Part shown: positions 5,245 through 5,307 of the stretch, piece after piece
How positions within the stretch are numbered: position 1 is the first letter of the stretch
Layout: each line of letters opens with the position of its first letter
From: a bacterium
GTDB taxonomy: Bacteria > Planctomycetota > J058 > JAJDCP01
Reading direction: 5' to 3'
NCBI GenBank assembly: GCA_030428695.1
Contig: JAUIEM010000528.1
Span: forward strand, 1-5,307
Length of the DNA: 5,307 nt
Notes under the pieces: generated by a model
What the model was told of the DNA's origin: nothing
The model's input: the letters and a program-made list of their open reading frames with translations, nothing else
Database searches by the model: none
Program-made: the position numbers and the translations under genes

Positions 5245-5307
5245 ATGAGTCACGCCTTCCACGAAGCCCACGACCACCAGCACGGACCGGACTGCGGTCA
5301 CACCGCG
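5245..5307 (+). CDS. His-rich metal-binding protein, N-terminal fragment (runs off window)
   Basis: Only 21 codons are visible, open to the window end. GAGG at 5236-5239 sits five bases before the ATG. The fragment has six histidines and one cysteine in 21 residues, in the order HxxHxxHxHxH and then HGPDCGHTA. The HGPxCGHTA stretch recalls small His-rich bacterial proteins found beside metal transporters and regulators, which are thought to bind or buffer zinc; this match is from memory. A His-rich N-terminus of a CDF or ZIP metal transporter is the main alternative and cannot be excluded without the downstream sequence. Its place 34 bp after a zinc-sensing repressor supports a role in zinc handling, with both genes probably induced by excess metal. 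Confidence 0.7.
   Translation, partial: MSHAFHEAHDHQHGPDCGHTA

Noticed and set aside
1..5307. CRISPR arrays, tRNA or rRNA genes, insertion sequences, attachment sites
   Set aside because: No regularly spaced repeats, tRNA-like cloverleaf, rRNA signature, transposase or terminal inverted repeats were seen.

Overview
This is a GC-rich bacterial window with five well-supported genes and the first 21 codons of a sixth. Codon third positions are strongly G/C, so most long antisense frames are composition shadows. A near-perfect sigma-54 promoter, a stand-alone PilT-type ATPase and the overall base composition would suit Myxococcota or another former deltaproteobacterial lineage. No ribosomal or taxonomic marker is present, so that placement is a guess.

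Left part (1-830): a sigma-54-type promoter at the window edge precedes a 196-residue protein with one membrane segment and a helical, TPR-like tail. It is followed by a short hairpin with a T-run that looks like an intrinsic terminator. Next, on the minus strand (828-2006), is a multi-pass membrane protein of the GT39/PMT_2 (ArnT-like) glycosyltransferase class.

Middle part (2007-4670): a divergent intergenic region carries a 22-bp perfect-arm palindrome of Fur-family type, placed over a candidate promoter just ahead of an FAD/NAD(P)-binding oxidoreductase (2235-3407, plus strand). That gene converges on a PilT/GspE-superfamily secretion ATPase (3456-4667, minus strand). The ATPase keeps all its ATPase motifs but has lost the conserved PilT AIRNLIRE motif.

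Right part (4671-5307): a second copy of the Fur-family-like box lies over a candidate leftward promoter for the ATPase, in the space shared with a rightward promoter for an ArsR/SmtB repressor. The repressor has the complete alpha-5 zinc site (D-x-H-x10-H-x2-E) and an imperfect 30-bp palindrome over its own -10 element. It is followed by the start of a His-rich, probably metal-binding small protein that runs off the window.

Overall reading: positions 2190-5307 look like a metal-homeostasis locus, most likely zinc. A Fur-family regulator (Zur or Fur, not in the window) may control the oxidoreductase and the PilT-like ATPase, and a zinc-sensing ArsR protein controls itself and the His-rich protein. 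The shared box on the oxidoreductase and on an atypical pilus-type ATPase is the most unusual feature. This link rests on sequence resemblance of two sites and is an inference.
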